From: Methylocystis parvus OBBP
Lineage (GTDB): Bacteria; Pseudomonadota; Alphaproteobacteria; Rhizobiales; Beijerinckiaceae
Assembly: GCF_027571405.1 (NCBI RefSeq)
Contig: NZ_CP092968.1
Coordinates: forward strand, 3,886,001 to 3,950,000
DNA length: 64,000 nt
Direction of reading: 5' to 3'
In this document: positions 8,740 through 17,400 of the stretch, piece by piece
Numbering within the stretch: position 1 is the stretch's first letter
Layout: every line of letters begins with the position of its first letter
Position numbers and translations under genes: made by a program
Notes under the pieces: generated by a model
What the model was told of the DNA's origin: nothing
What the model saw: only the letters and a program-made list of their open reading frames with translations
The model's database searches: none

Positions 8740-9432
8740 ATGAACGCTATCAAGAAGATCTCTCTCGCCGCCGCGCTCGCCGGACTGCTCGTGGTTCCGG
8801 CTACGACCAGCGCTTTCGCCTGGGGCAGCGGCAATTGGGGCGCGCCGGCCTCCAACGGCAACTCGAACGCCGGCGGCTATGGCGGCGGCAATAGCGGCGG
8901 CAAGGGCGGCTGGAACGGCGGCGGGCAGCAGACCGGCGGCTGGAACAACAATACGCCGCGCCCCGACGCGCATGGCGAATGCTGGAAATGCAACACGTCC
9001 TCCGGCAATTCCGGCTGGAACGGCAAGCAGGGCGGCAATGGCGGCTTCTTTGGCAATGACACGCCCCGGCGCACCAAGCTTTCCTGCCGCGAAATGCAGG
9101 CCATGGGCTACCGGATCGGCTGCAACGGCGGCGACCGCTGGGGAAGCAACAATGGCGGCTATGGCGGCTCCAATGGCGGCTCGTGGGGCGGCGGTCGTCC
9201 GGGCGGCTGGAACAGCGGCTCGAACGGCGGATGGGGCGGCAATGGCGGCGGTCATCCGGGCGGCTGGAACGGCGGGTCCAATGGCGGTTCGTGGGGCGGT
9301 TACGGCGGCGGCCGTCAGAGCAGCAATCAGACCGGCGGCAACTGGAGCGGCGGTTCGAACAACGGCTCCTGGGGCGGCTATGGCGGCCGTTCGAATGGCG
9401 GGACGACCTGGGTTTCCCACAACAACTATTGA
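8740..9432 (+). CDS. secreted Gly/Asn/Trp-rich low-complexity protein
   Basis: The 230-residue product starts at ATG 8740, placed by AAGGG at 8726-8730; ATG 8731 is too close to that site. A signal peptide (residues 1-27, ending TSAFA) is followed by long glycine-rich tracts with regularly spaced Trp and Asn (GGW, SNGG, WGGYGG). A short cysteine-containing island lies in the middle (ECWKCNTSS, LSCREMQAMGYRIGC). The composition suggests an exported structural or matrix-like protein, but homology calls on such sequence are unreliable. A strong terminator follows directly. Confidence 0.75.
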   Translation: MNAIKKISLAAALAGLLVVPATTSAFAWGSGNWGAPASNGNSNAGGYGGGNSGGKGGWNGGGQQTGGWNNNTPRPDAHGECWKCNTSSGNSGWNGKQGGNGGFFGNDTPRRTKLSCREMQAMGYRIGCNGGDRWGSNNGGYGGSNGGSWGGGRPGGWNSGSNGGWGGNGGGHPGGWNGGSNGGSWGGYGGGRQSSNQTGGNWSGGSNNGSWGGYGGRSNGGTTWVSHNNY

Positions 9433-9452
9433 GCCATGACCGATAGTGACGG

Positions 9453-9491
9453 GCGGACTGGCGCAGCTGATGCGCCACTCCGCTCTTTTTT
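9453..9491 (+). terminator. Rho-independent terminator after the Gly-rich protein gene
   Basis: Arms 9453-9465 and 9471-9483 pair over 13 positions with a single C-C mismatch around a five-base loop (GCTGA), followed by TCTTTTTT. It sits about 20 bases after the stop codon at 9432. Confidence 0.85.
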
Positions 9492-9536
9492 CGTTTCCAG
9501 AATTCTCGACGCACTGAAAGCGCCCGCCCGCCCGTC

Positions 9537-10658
9537 TCACACAGCCTTTGCGGCGAGTATGCTGGTCAGCGTCGGCAAGGCGTTGGGGCGCAGGCTGAAT
9601 TCGCCAAAGCCGGCTTCCCGCAGCAGCGCTTCGATTTCCCCAACGCGGCGCGGTTCGCCTTTGCCCATGGCGAGCGTGTAGAAGCCGTAATAGGCGTCGA
9701 GCGGCTCGGCTCCCTTTACGCCCGACATCGCTTCGACGATCAGCAGCGTCGCGCCTTTCTCGACCGCGCGGCGGATATTGCGCAGGAGTTGAAGCGCCCG
9801 TTCGTCGTCCTGATCGTGCACGATGCGGATCAGCGTGACGAGGTCGGCGCCGGCGGGAAGTTCGTCACGCAGGAAATCGCGCCCAAAGACCTCCGCCCGC
9901 GCCGTCAGGCCGGCGGCGTCGAAGCGCGCCCGCGCGCGATCGGCGACGGCGGGCAGATCGACGAGCGCAAGCTGCAAATCCGGCGCGCGCGCTGCGGCGG
10001 CGCAAAGAAAAACGCCCTCGCCGCCGCCGACATCCATCAGCCGCTTGCGCCGCGAGACGTCATAGGCGTCGAGCGCCTCCTCAGCGACCATCGGCTGCGA
10101 GGCGGCCATGAGGGCGCTGTAGGGCGCGACCTGGTCCGCCTGAAGCGCCTTGGGCTGTTCGAGATCGGAATAGGGCCAATAATCGGCGAGCGCCGCCCGT
10201 TTCTCTCCCCGCAGCAGGGCGACAGGATCGGCGAGATCGTTATAGAGGATTGGCTGATGCTCGACGAGCGCGAGCGCCGCGCGGTTGCCGAGAAAGGCCG
10301 CTCCGATCTGACCGAGCCCGTAACGCCCGCGAGCGCGGCGCTCGGCGAGGTCGAGCGAGGCCGCGGCGTCGAGAAGGCGCCGGGCCGCGTCCTCGGTCAG
10401 CGCCAGCCTGTCGGCGATCTCCGCGACGGTCAGCGGACCGTCGCTCAGGGCGTCGAAGAGCTTCAGCCGCGCGCAGGCGAAGAGCGCCTGCGAATAGACG
10501 AAGCCGGCCGTGAGATCGAGCGCCGCCCGGGCGCGCCGCCGGGCGATCGGCCGGGTCAGGGGATTGGCGAGGGACCAGCGCTGGAATTTGGGATTGGCGA
10601 TGAGCCGGTCCCGCCGCGCCCGCAACCGGTCGAGCCAATCCTCCCAAAACCCCGTCAT
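9537..10658 (-). CDS. SAM-dependent O-methyltransferase (CrtF/hydroxyneurosporene-like)
   Basis: This 373-residue protein starts at the ATG at 10658 (MTGFWEDW); an upstream in-frame start at 10703 is less likely. It has the layout of plant-type O-methyltransferases: an N-terminal winged-helix dimerisation region (about 60-135, LFDALSDGPLTVAEIADRLA) and a C-terminal Rossmann domain with the SAM motif LMDVGGGEGVFL, LVDLPAV and the catalytic-region block IRIVHDQDDERALQLLRNI. It resembles CrtF, which methylates demethylspheroidene-type carotenoids, but no carotenoid or photosynthesis gene is nearby, so the substrate is open. The gene converges on the Gly-rich protein gene and is followed on the other strand by tRNA-Arg. 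Confidence 0.75.
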   Translation of the reverse strand: MTGFWEDWLDRLRARRDRLIANPKFQRWSLANPLTRPIARRRARAALDLTAGFVYSQALFACARLKLFDALSDGPLTVAEIADRLALTEDAARRLLDAAASLDLAERRARGRYGLGQIGAAFLGNRAALALVEHQPILYNDLADPVALLRGEKRAALADYWPYSDLEQPKALQADQVAPYSALMAASQPMVAEEALDAYDVSRRKRLMDVGGGEGVFLCAAAARAPDLQLALVDLPAVADRARARFDAAGLTARAEVFGRDFLRDELPAGADLVTLIRIVHDQDDERALQLLRNIRRAVEKGATLLIVEAMSGVKGAEPLDAYYGFYTLAMGKGEPRRVGEIEALLREAGFGEFSLRPNALPTLTSILAAKAV

Positions 10659-10786
10659 CGCGCCCCCAAGAAGCCGCCGCCTGAAGCCGCGCCCCGATAG
10701 CACGGGCCGGCGCCGGCGCGAAAGCGCCCCGGCGTTGCGGGCGGGGCCGGCTTCCTGTAGAAGGAGGAAGCGTTGAATCGCCTCAC

Positions 10787-10863
10787 GCGCCCGTAGCTCA
10801 GCTGGATAGAGCGTTGCCCTCCGAAGGCAAAGGCCGCACGTTCGAATCGTGCCGGGCGCGCCA
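10787..10863 (+). tRNA. tRNA-Arg (CCG)
   Basis: This is a complete 77-nt cloverleaf: acceptor GCGCCCG/CGGGCGC, discriminator G, encoded CCA at 10861-10863, and T arm GCACG-TTCGAAT-CGTGC. The anticodon loop CTCCGAA gives CCG, decoding CGG. Confidence 0.95.
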
Positions 10864-11100
10864 ATTTACGATTTCCATGTCGAGCGCCGTTAGGACTCCG
10901 CATATCGACGCGTTCGAAATATCGTCGATATGCGCGATTTCGCCCTTATCGGACGCATGTCCGTCCCGTTCCGGCTTCCGTTCGTCTCTTGGCAAGGACA
11001 CGTCGAGGGAATACGCTTTGACCTCAAACAGTTCGAGGCGCCTGCGCATCGTTGGCGTCGCTGAGAGAGCCTCAGAAACGCCGGATCAGTAGCCCGAAAG

Positions 11101-12135
11101 ATGGACCTCAGCAGCGCAATCCGCCTTTCCGCGAGCAGGATCTGGTACGAGCTCTTTCTGCCGGGCTCGATCTTCTCGGTCTATTCGCTGACGACCTCTC
11201 TTTCCCTGGGCCTTTTCGCGCTGGCCTATCGCCAAAAGAAACGAAGGGGCCGCGTCGGTTTGCGCGCGCTGCTGCGCGCGGTCGCGCCAGGCAGATTTTT
11301 CATGCGCGAATCCTTCCATGCGGATGTAAAGCTGCTCGCGCTCAGCGTCGTCCTCATGCCGTCTGTCGTCGGTGCGCTCGTTATCTCGTCGCAAACGATC
11401 GCCAAAGGCGTTCACGCTTTGCTGACGGGCGCGTTCGGGACGATCGCGCCTTGCGATTGCGATGCGCTCTTCACGAAAATCGTCGCCACGATCGTTCTCT
11501 TTCTCGCTTATGAGATCGGCTATTGGATCGATCATTATCTCAAACATCGCGTCCCGTTCTTGTGGGAGCTGCACAAGCTGCATCATACGGCGGACGTTCT
11601 GACGCCCGTGACGAATTTCAGAAATCATCCGATCGACAACATCGTCTTCGGATGGATGCTCGCTCTCTTTATCGGTTCGGCGGCGGGCGCATTGGAATGG
11701 GCCTTCGGCCAGCATGCCGACATATTCGCCGTCAACGGAAAAAATATCCTCTTTCTCGCCTTCCTTTGGACGATCGGCCATCTCCAGCATTCGCAGTTCT
11801 GGATCCCCTTCAGAGGCATATGGGGCCGCCTCATCCTCAGTCCGGCGCATCACCAGATTCATCACTCGAACGATCCGAAACATTTCAACCGCAATTTCGG
11901 CAGCGTGCTCGCCGTGTGGGACTGGATGTTCGGGACGCTCGAAGTTCCGACCGAGAAGAACCCGCGCATCGCCTTCGGCGTCGAGGAGGAAGGCGTCAAC
12001 CCGCATTCGACCGCGGCCATGCTGGCGACGCCTGTCATCAAATCGGCGGCGGCGCTTTGGCGCGCGCTTATCTGCGTCTTTTTCGGCGCCCGGCGATTGC
12101 CGGCCGAGGGCGCGCAGCATCAGCGTCAAGGTTGA
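11101..12135 (+). CDS. fatty acid hydroxylase / sterol desaturase family membrane protein
   Basis: This 344-residue multi-pass protein has the di-iron histidine clusters of the family: HKLHHT (about 158-163), a further histidine in NFRNHPID, HHQIHHS (about 256-262) and a C-terminal N-F-G-x-x-L-x-x-W-D block (FGSVLAVWDWMFGTL). Hydrophobic helices lie near 35-50, 80-100 and 135-150 on either side of the catalytic loops. Members hydroxylate or desaturate lipids in the inner membrane using oxygen. The substrate (fatty acid, sterol, hopanoid or carotenoid) cannot be decided. The first 20-30 residues are poorly conserved in type, so the exact start is uncertain. The EamA transporter gene follows 53 bases downstream on the same strand. 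Confidence 0.8.
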   Translation: MDLSSAIRLSASRIWYELFLPGSIFSVYSLTTSLSLGLFALAYRQKKRRGRVGLRALLRAVAPGRFFMRESFHADVKLLALSVVLMPSVVGALVISSQTIAKGVHALLTGAFGTIAPCDCDALFTKIVATIVLFLAYEIGYWIDHYLKHRVPFLWELHKLHHTADVLTPVTNFRNHPIDNIVFGWMLALFIGSAAGALEWAFGQHADIFAVNGKNILFLAFLWTIGHLQHSQFWIPFRGIWGRLILSPAHHQIHHSNDPKHFNRNFGSVLAVWDWMFGTLEVPTEKNPRIAFGVEEEGVNPHSTAAMLATPVIKSAAALWRALICVFFGARRLPAEGAQHQRQG

Positions 12136-12188
12136 TCGTGAACGTAAGACCGCGAATTTCGGCGGCGCTCTGAAAGAAATCCATTTCG

Positions 12189-13097
12189 ATGACAAGGATG
12201 CGCGCCGACCTGCTGCTTCTGCTCGCCGCTTTTATCTGGGGAACCGCCTTCATCGCTCAAAAGTACGCCAATGACAGCATGGGGCCGCTGAGCTTCGTCG
12301 GCGCGCGTTTTCTTCTGTCGTGGATCGCGCTCGCGCCGCTGGCGCTCTACGAGCGCGGAAAGGCCGGCTGCGCCTCGTTGGGGAAAAGCGATCTTGGCCT
12401 CGCCGCGCTGATCGGCTTCTGCCTCTTCGCCGGCGCCGGCCTCCAGCAGATCGGCCTTGTAACGACGACGGCGACGAATGGCGGGTTTTTGACCGCGCTT
12501 TACGTCATCCTCGTGCCGCTCATCGTCTGGGCGATCACCGGCGCGAGGCCGAGGCGGATCGTTCTGCTTGCCGGCGTGGTTTCGATCTTCGGCGCCTGGC
12601 TCCTCGCCGAGAACGGACATTTGCAGAAATGGACGTCTGGCGACGCGCTCATATTGATCGCGGATATCGCCTGGGCGGCGGCGATCAGTCTCGTGCCGAT
12701 CTTTCTTGCCCGCTGCGATCGCCCGTATTTTCTCGCTTTCGCGCAATATGGCGTCGTCGCGTTTTTAGGCCTTGTCGGCGGGCTTGGCCTCGAGTCTTTC
12801 TCCGGCGAAGGACTGGCGGCCGCATTGCCCGCTATCCTTTATGCGGGCCTGTTTTCCGGAGGGATCGCCTATACCCTCCAGATTGTCGCGCAGAAATACA
12901 CGCCGGCGGCGGAGGCCGCGCTGATCATGTCGCTGGAAAGCGTCTTCGCGGCGCTGTCGGGCGCGCTGCTCCTCTCCGAGCGGCTGACGCCCCTTGCGCT
13001 GCTGGGCTGCGGGCTCATCCTCGCAGGCGCGATCCTTGTCGAGGCCGAACCGGCTTTGCGCAGCGCGAGGATGGTCGTGCGGCGGCGTCGGCGGTGA
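12189..13097 (+). CDS. EamA/DMT-family transporter
   Basis: This 302-residue protein has ten predicted transmembrane helices and the two tandem EamA repeats typical of RhaT/DMT permeases. WGTAFIAQKYAND opens the first repeat. The second ends with YTPAAEAALIMSLESVFAALSGALLLSE, a hallmark of the family, followed by a final helix. Such proteins export or import small metabolites or amino acids across the inner membrane; the substrate is unknown. It may be cotranscribed with the upstream hydroxylase gene. Confidence 0.88.
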   Translation: MTRMRADLLLLLAAFIWGTAFIAQKYANDSMGPLSFVGARFLLSWIALAPLALYERGKAGCASLGKSDLGLAALIGFCLFAGAGLQQIGLVTTTATNGGFLTALYVILVPLIVWAITGARPRRIVLLAGVVSIFGAWLLAENGHLQKWTSGDALILIADIAWAAAISLVPIFLARCDRPYFLAFAQYGVVAFLGLVGGLGLESFSGEGLAAALPAILYAGLFSGGIAYTLQIVAQKYTPAAEAALIMSLESVFAALSGALLLSERLTPLALLGCGLILAGAILVEAEPALRSARMVVRRRRR

Positions 13098-13548
13098 GGC
13101 GCGTCGTCCGATAAACGAGGCCGTTCGCCCAACTTATTTCACGGGTGTGTCCCTGGTCCCGGGGAATCTCGAACTTATGGAGTTCGAACATCAAACGCCG
13201 CGTGCAATGGCGGAGCGCAGCCTTCGTGGACGGCGACATATTTTTCCGGCGCGTCGGCGCCGCCATCGCAGAGGTTGCGAACAATTTCGGCATCGTCGTG
13301 ATCAATGCCCTACGCAGCGCGGCTATCTCACGATGGATGCGTTCCATGCCGCGATTGCGATGCTCGTGACGATTCATCCGCAAATGGTGGACGTCGCCTC
13401 ATCATCAATCGGCCCGGTAAGGCGCCGACGGGCACAAGAGAGGAAGATGCATTTGCAGGAAAACAAGCGCTTCCCGCTGAAAATCCGAAATTGAATTCGC
13501 GCTATACATCGCCGCGACAGCTGTGCTGTTTTGCATCAGCCGATCGCG
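13098..13548. other. 451-base gap without recognisable gene
   Basis: Short frames on both strands have no plausible ribosome binding site and no recognisable protein. This marks the start of a gene-poor accessory region. Degenerate remains of a mobile gene are possible but cannot be supported from the sequence alone. Confidence 0.4.
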
Positions 13549-14202
13549 TCACTTTTCCAGCACGCATTGCGCAGGCAAAGGCTCGACGACCATCGTTCCA
13601 TCAGGGGCCCGGCTTGCCGCTTCGTACCTAAATCTCAGATCCACGAAGGCATCCTGATCTTTCAAAAAACCGATCCTCAGTCCTGTTATCGCGTCAATGC
13701 CCTCGGGCGGCGGCTCAAGCTTCTTCAGGCAAGCATCGCGAGCGTTGAGAAAAGCATCCCTATCGTCCGGCTTTGACGCCGGGTCGCGAGCCTTTTCTAT
13801 GCATGTTTCAAGATCGGCGAGAGGCGGCAGCTTGACGTGAGCCTTGGCGGCGCCTTCCAAAGCCTCGCCCGTCGTCTGGATTCCGGCTGGTCTCGACGTG
13901 TGTTTGACGTTGATCGAAAAATCGCCGAAGGGGCCGCTGACGTTTATCGGGCCACTGTCGCCGCCGGCGTAGACAAATGTCAGCGGAACCTTCCATTTCG
14001 GGTTCATGACGTCCGCGTGTCCACATTTGAGCGTCAGACCGGCCGCGAGCGGCGCGCTAGCGCCAATAAACAAAAACGCCGTCGCGACCGCGATCGCGAC
14101 TTGTGGCGCTACCGCGCCCATTGCGTCTGTAAGAGAACGCCGGCGAAGCGCCGCATAAACGGCATGGTCATCCCGAAGTTGAGCTCCCTCATTCTCGCTC
14201 AT
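13549..14202 (-). CDS. hypothetical exported or membrane-anchored protein
   Basis: This 217-residue protein is of unknown family. A hydrophobic segment near residues 30-52 (AIAVATAFLFIGASAPLAAG) looks like a signal peptide if translation starts at the methionine at residue 27 (14124), or a signal anchor if it starts at 14202. Neither start has a strong ribosome binding site. The exported part contains three cysteines (LKCGHAD, LETCIEK, DACLKKL) and an acidic/basic helical stretch, then the C-terminal PLPAQCVLEK with a fourth cysteine. The even number of cysteines would fit periplasmic disulphides. No enzyme motif is visible. Confidence 0.5.
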   Translation of the reverse strand: MSENEGAQLRDDHAVYAALRRRSLTDAMGAVAPQVAIAVATAFLFIGASAPLAAGLTLKCGHADVMNPKWKVPLTFVYAGGDSGPINVSGPFGDFSINVKHTSRPAGIQTTGEALEGAAKAHVKLPPLADLETCIEKARDPASKPDDRDAFLNARDACLKKLEPPPEGIDAITGLRIGFLKDQDAFVDLRFRYEAASRAPDGTMVVEPLPAQCVLEK

Positions 14203-14880
14203 CTGACGGCATCCGCACAGCTGTTACCTCTTTAAATTCGCTAAATCACTCTAGTTTGGGTGAGTTTGATGAATGATCAGCTCATTGTCAATCGTGTGTG
14301 GATGCTCGTCGAATGCAAGGATTTTCTTTAGGCAAGAGCATGTGGTCAGGCGCTTTCGTGTGTCCGGCCTCATAATGCGTATGGGAATTACGCAGATCGG
14401 ATCCAAATCGGCGTGGCGCGCTCATGGCGCTCTGGTTTTACGCTGCCCCAATGGCCGAAAATTGCTCCGTCGTTGACATAGGACGTTGATTCAGCTCCAA
14501 TGCATGCTGATCCGTGGTGGCCGTGAGTTGCGAACGCAAAGGATCGGAGCTGTCGGCAGGTCCAATCATAGCGGCTTCGATTGTGGGGACGATGAACCCG
14601 TCACCTGGTCCCGGGCCAAAGCTGGATGCGGTCCTCAATTAAAGAGCAGCCAACGCATCAACTCAGGTCGAAACGAGTATCAATCGACCGGGCCACAATT
14701 ACAAGAACTTCGATTTGGTGGCCACGATCGCAGGCTTCGAACACCGCAAGTCGCCTTGCGGAGTCCGACGCGAACTGCAAGACTTGAACTATCAAGGCGT
14801 GCGTTCAGCCTCAGAGCAAGATGCGCCTCGTGTGTGAAAGCGCGGAACCGATCATGCAACATGTGGACGGAGCGATTTGG
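14203..14880. other. long intergenic region upstream of the OmpA-like gene
   Basis: About 680 bases with lower GC than the core genes and many stops in all frames. No tRNA, insertion-sequence end or conserved protein was recognised. The promoter of the OmpA-domain gene should lie in the last 150 bases. Confidence 0.4.
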
Positions 14881-15909
14881 ATGTCACGCCTGCTTCCTGC
14901 CCGTCACGTGCAGTTTCAATTTTCTCACGCTCGAACTCTTTGGTTGGCCTCATGTGTTCTTGCGGCGTCGCTTGCCGTGAGTTCAGCTCGGGCCGAGGAC
15001 GAGCCCGGCACAAAGGATGGTCCCATCGTCGGCCGCTACGCCGGCTCTCGCATCGCCTATCAAAAGAATGGCGAGTTTGACGAAGTTGCGCTTCTCAAGG
15101 CGCCGCATGATTACGGCGCGCTTCTTGAAAAGAACACGCTCAAGGATCGCTCGGGCTCGGAATGGCTTCAGCTCGAGGGACGGGTATCGCGGACGCGTTA
15201 TGAAATTCCGGCTGGCCGATCCGCGCTTGAAGTTCTGCGGAATTATCAGAATGCTCTCAAGAGCGGCGGCTTCCAACTCGTCTTCGAGTGCAGCGACAAG
15301 AATTGTCTGACAGGCAAGTTGCAAGATTCATATTTGCTTGGCGAACAGCTCGATCCGGAAAACAACGTTTCAACCAGTTACTCTGATCACGCCCGCTACG
15401 CGTTGCTAAGGAGGAGCGCAAACGGAGCAGACGTCTACGCGGCAATCCTCGTGGGTGAAGACAAGGAACGCACCACGGCCTTTGTCGAGACCGTGGAAGT
15501 GAAAGAGATGGAGAGCGACAAGGTCCAGGTCATGAGTTCAAGCGAGCTTGGCCAGGCCATTGCCACGACGGGCAAGGTTGCCGTCTATGGACTTCTCTTC
15601 GACTACGACAAGGCCGTCTTGAAGCCCGAGTCGAAACCGACCCTCGATGAAATCGCCAAGTTGCTGACTGAAAAACCCAAATTGCGCCTGGACATCGTCG
15701 GGCACACCGATAATCGCGGCGCCCCGGAATACAATTTGGATCTCTCGTCGAGACGCGCGCAAAGCGTGGCGGCGGCGCTGACGCACGACTACGCGATCGC
15801 GGCTGACCGCCTGAGGGCGTCAGGCGCCGGGCTGACGAGGCCCGTCGCCCCCAACGATACCGAAGAGGGACGCGCCAAAAATCGCCGCGTCGAGCTGGTC
15901 GCCCAATAA
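14881..15909 (+). CDS. DUF4892 and OmpA C-terminal domain outer-envelope protein
   Basis: This 342-residue protein starts at ATG 14881, placed by GGAG at 14869-14872; in-frame ATGs at 14821 and 14854 lack such a site. A signal peptide of about 38 residues ends SSARA. The next 180 residues resemble DUF4892 (ALEVLRNYQNALKSGGFQLV, two cysteines in ECSDKNC). The C-terminal 110 residues are an OmpA-like peptidoglycan-binding domain: LLFDYDKAVLKPESKPTLDE, DIVGHTDNRG, NLDLSSRRAQSV and AKNRRVEL, including the conserved Asp and Arg that hold diaminopimelate. It should be exported and tie the envelope to peptidoglycan. It is a single gene with no clear partners. Confidence 0.85.
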   Translation: MSRLLPARHVQFQFSHARTLWLASCVLAASLAVSSARAEDEPGTKDGPIVGRYAGSRIAYQKNGEFDEVALLKAPHDYGALLEKNTLKDRSGSEWLQLEGRVSRTRYEIPAGRSALEVLRNYQNALKSGGFQLVFECSDKNCLTGKLQDSYLLGEQLDPENNVSTSYSDHARYALLRRSANGADVYAAILVGEDKERTTAFVETVEVKEMESDKVQVMSSSELGQAIATTGKVAVYGLLFDYDKAVLKPESKPTLDEIAKLLTEKPKLRLDIVGHTDNRGAPEYNLDLSSRRAQSVAAALTHDYAIAADRLRASGAGLTRPVAPNDTEEGRAKNRRVELVAQ

Positions 15910-16123
15910 TCGATGTGGAGCGATCTCTCCTGCGCTGGAATGCTGTCGGGCAATTTTCTTCCGGAACAGGAGATGCTTTGTGAGCCTGGCGACGCCAAGT
16001 GAACAATTGCCGGGGCGTCGGGCCATGTCGTCCAGCCGCCTCGCAAACGCCGGCGCCTTCGACCTCGCTCTCCGTGACAATAGCCGCCTTCTGACCCGCG
16101 CTCGGTTGCCAAGCCGCAGCCTC

Positions 16124-17047
16124 CTATCGAGCTTTGATGAAGCGTTCCAGTTTGCCCAGCGTTTGCAAGCCCAGTTCGACTGCGCCGAATCTTTTCGCCT
16201 CCTGGAACTCGGCCGCCGTGCTCAACACCATGCCCAGCGTCACCTTCGTCGCCCCGTCCTGATCCTCGAACGAGACCCAGGCATCGGCATGTTTCGGCCC
16301 GTTCTCGCCCCATAGCAGCGTATAGCCGATCCTCTCCTCGGGCCGGACCTCGATATAGAGATGGTGGTTCGGGAAGACCGTGCCGTCAGGCGCGATCATG
16401 TCGAACACCCATTCGCCACCCGTTCGCAGGTCGATCTTCTTCGTGCGACAGGAGAACCCGTCGGGGCCCCACCATTGCGGCAGCGTCTCGGGGTTCATCC
16501 AAGTGTCCCAGACGATGGTTCGCGGCGCCTGTATAACGCGCTGGAGCACCATGGTCCGCTCGGCGACTCCGGCGAGATTGCCCAGCCCCGCGTCGAAGCC
16601 CTGTCGATAGCCTGCCTCCATGTTCTCGGCCAGCGCGGAAAGCTGCACCGTCACGACCAGCCGGCTGCGCTCGTCCGCGCCGGAGAAATCGGCCGTCACC
16701 AGCGCCGCCGATTGCGTCACGCCCCTGGACGAGACCACTTCGTAGTTCACGCTGCGCACTGCCGGCTGTAATTCCAGCCAGCCACACTCACAGCGGATGT
16801 CAGGCTGGCCCTCGACCTTGCAGAGCGAGACTTCGCGTCCGCCCACCCCGGTATCGGCCTCCAGAAATTCCACAATGACCGAGGGCGTGGGAGCAGACCA
16901 GACCGCACGCGCGGCCGGAGTTGTCCAAGCCTGCCACAGTACCGATAAAGGAGCAGCCACGTCCCGCTCGAAGGTCAGCGTCGCAAAGCGGCCCTGCGCA
17001 TGATCGCGCGCTGCACGCGCGCCATTCGGATTCAGCTTCGGCATCAT
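16124..17047 (-). CDS. tandem SRPBCC (AHSA1-like) domain protein
   Basis: This 307-residue protein is built of two START/Bet v1-like AHSA1 domains. The first, about residues 20-150, begins FERDVAAPLSVLWQAWTTP. The second, about 160-307, begins VLQRVIQAPRTIVWDTWMNPETLPQWWGP and ends LGKLERFIKAR. Such domains form hydrophobic ligand-binding cavities. In bacteria they are very often paired with an ArsR-type repressor, as here. The start overlaps the stop of the ArsR gene by four bases, so the two are translated together. The ligand and biochemical role are unknown. Fusion of two units in one chain is less common than the single-domain form. Confidence 0.82.
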   Translation of the reverse strand: MMPKLNPNGARAARDHAQGRFATLTFERDVAAPLSVLWQAWTTPAARAVWSAPTPSVIVEFLEADTGVGGREVSLCKVEGQPDIRCECGWLELQPAVRSVNYEVVSSRGVTQSAALVTADFSGADERSRLVVTVQLSALAENMEAGYRQGFDAGLGNLAGVAERTMVLQRVIQAPRTIVWDTWMNPETLPQWWGPDGFSCRTKKIDLRTGGEWVFDMIAPDGTVFPNHHLYIEVRPEERIGYTLLWGENGPKHADAWVSFEDQDGATKVTLGMVLSTAAEFQEAKRFGAVELGLQTLGKLERFIKAR

Positions 17048-17385
17048 TCCCTGCGTTCCTTCATCGCCTTCATCGCAAACGCCTCCAACCGGTCGAGCCG
17101 GGCCTCCCAGATGGCCCGCTGCTCATCGAGCCATGTCCGCGCCGGTTCCAGCGCCTCGGGCACGATGGCGCAGGTGCGTACCCGCCCGTCCTTGGACGTG
17201 GCGATCAGCCCTGCCTCCTCCAGCACCGAAAGATGCCGCATCACCGTGGGCAGGCGCAGGCGCGTGGGACCAGCCAAGTCCGTCACCCGCGCAGGCCTTT
17301 CAGCGAGCCGTGTCAGGATCCGCCGACGGGTCGGATCGGCCAGGGCATGGAAGAGCTGCGAGAGTTCAGGATCATGCTTAGTCAT
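17044..17385 (-). CDS. ArsR-family winged-helix transcriptional regulator
   Basis: This 113-residue repressor starts at ATG 17385 (MTKHDPEL); an in-frame start five codons upstream is possible. The winged helix is clear: LFHALADPTRRRILTRLAE, ARVTDLAG, then the recognition helix region LRLPTVMRHLSVLEEAGLI and the wing KDGRVRT. The metal-binding cysteine motif of ArsR/SmtB sensors is absent, so it is more like the YdfF/SdpR-type subgroup that regulates adjacent AHSA1 genes. It overlaps the SRPBCC gene and probably autoregulates the pair from the promoter at 17386-17470. Confidence 0.88.
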   Translation of the reverse strand: MTKHDPELSQLFHALADPTRRRILTRLAERPARVTDLAGPTRLRLPTVMRHLSVLEEAGLIATSKDGRVRTCAIVPEALEPARTWLDEQRAIWEARLDRLEAFAMKAMKERRE

Positions 17386-17400
17386 ACGACTAACTATCAT

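Noticed and set aside
12994..13494. Plus-strand frame extending from the EamA gene end
   Set aside because: It overlaps the transporter's 3' end in another frame and is arginine-rich with no motif; treated as non-coding.
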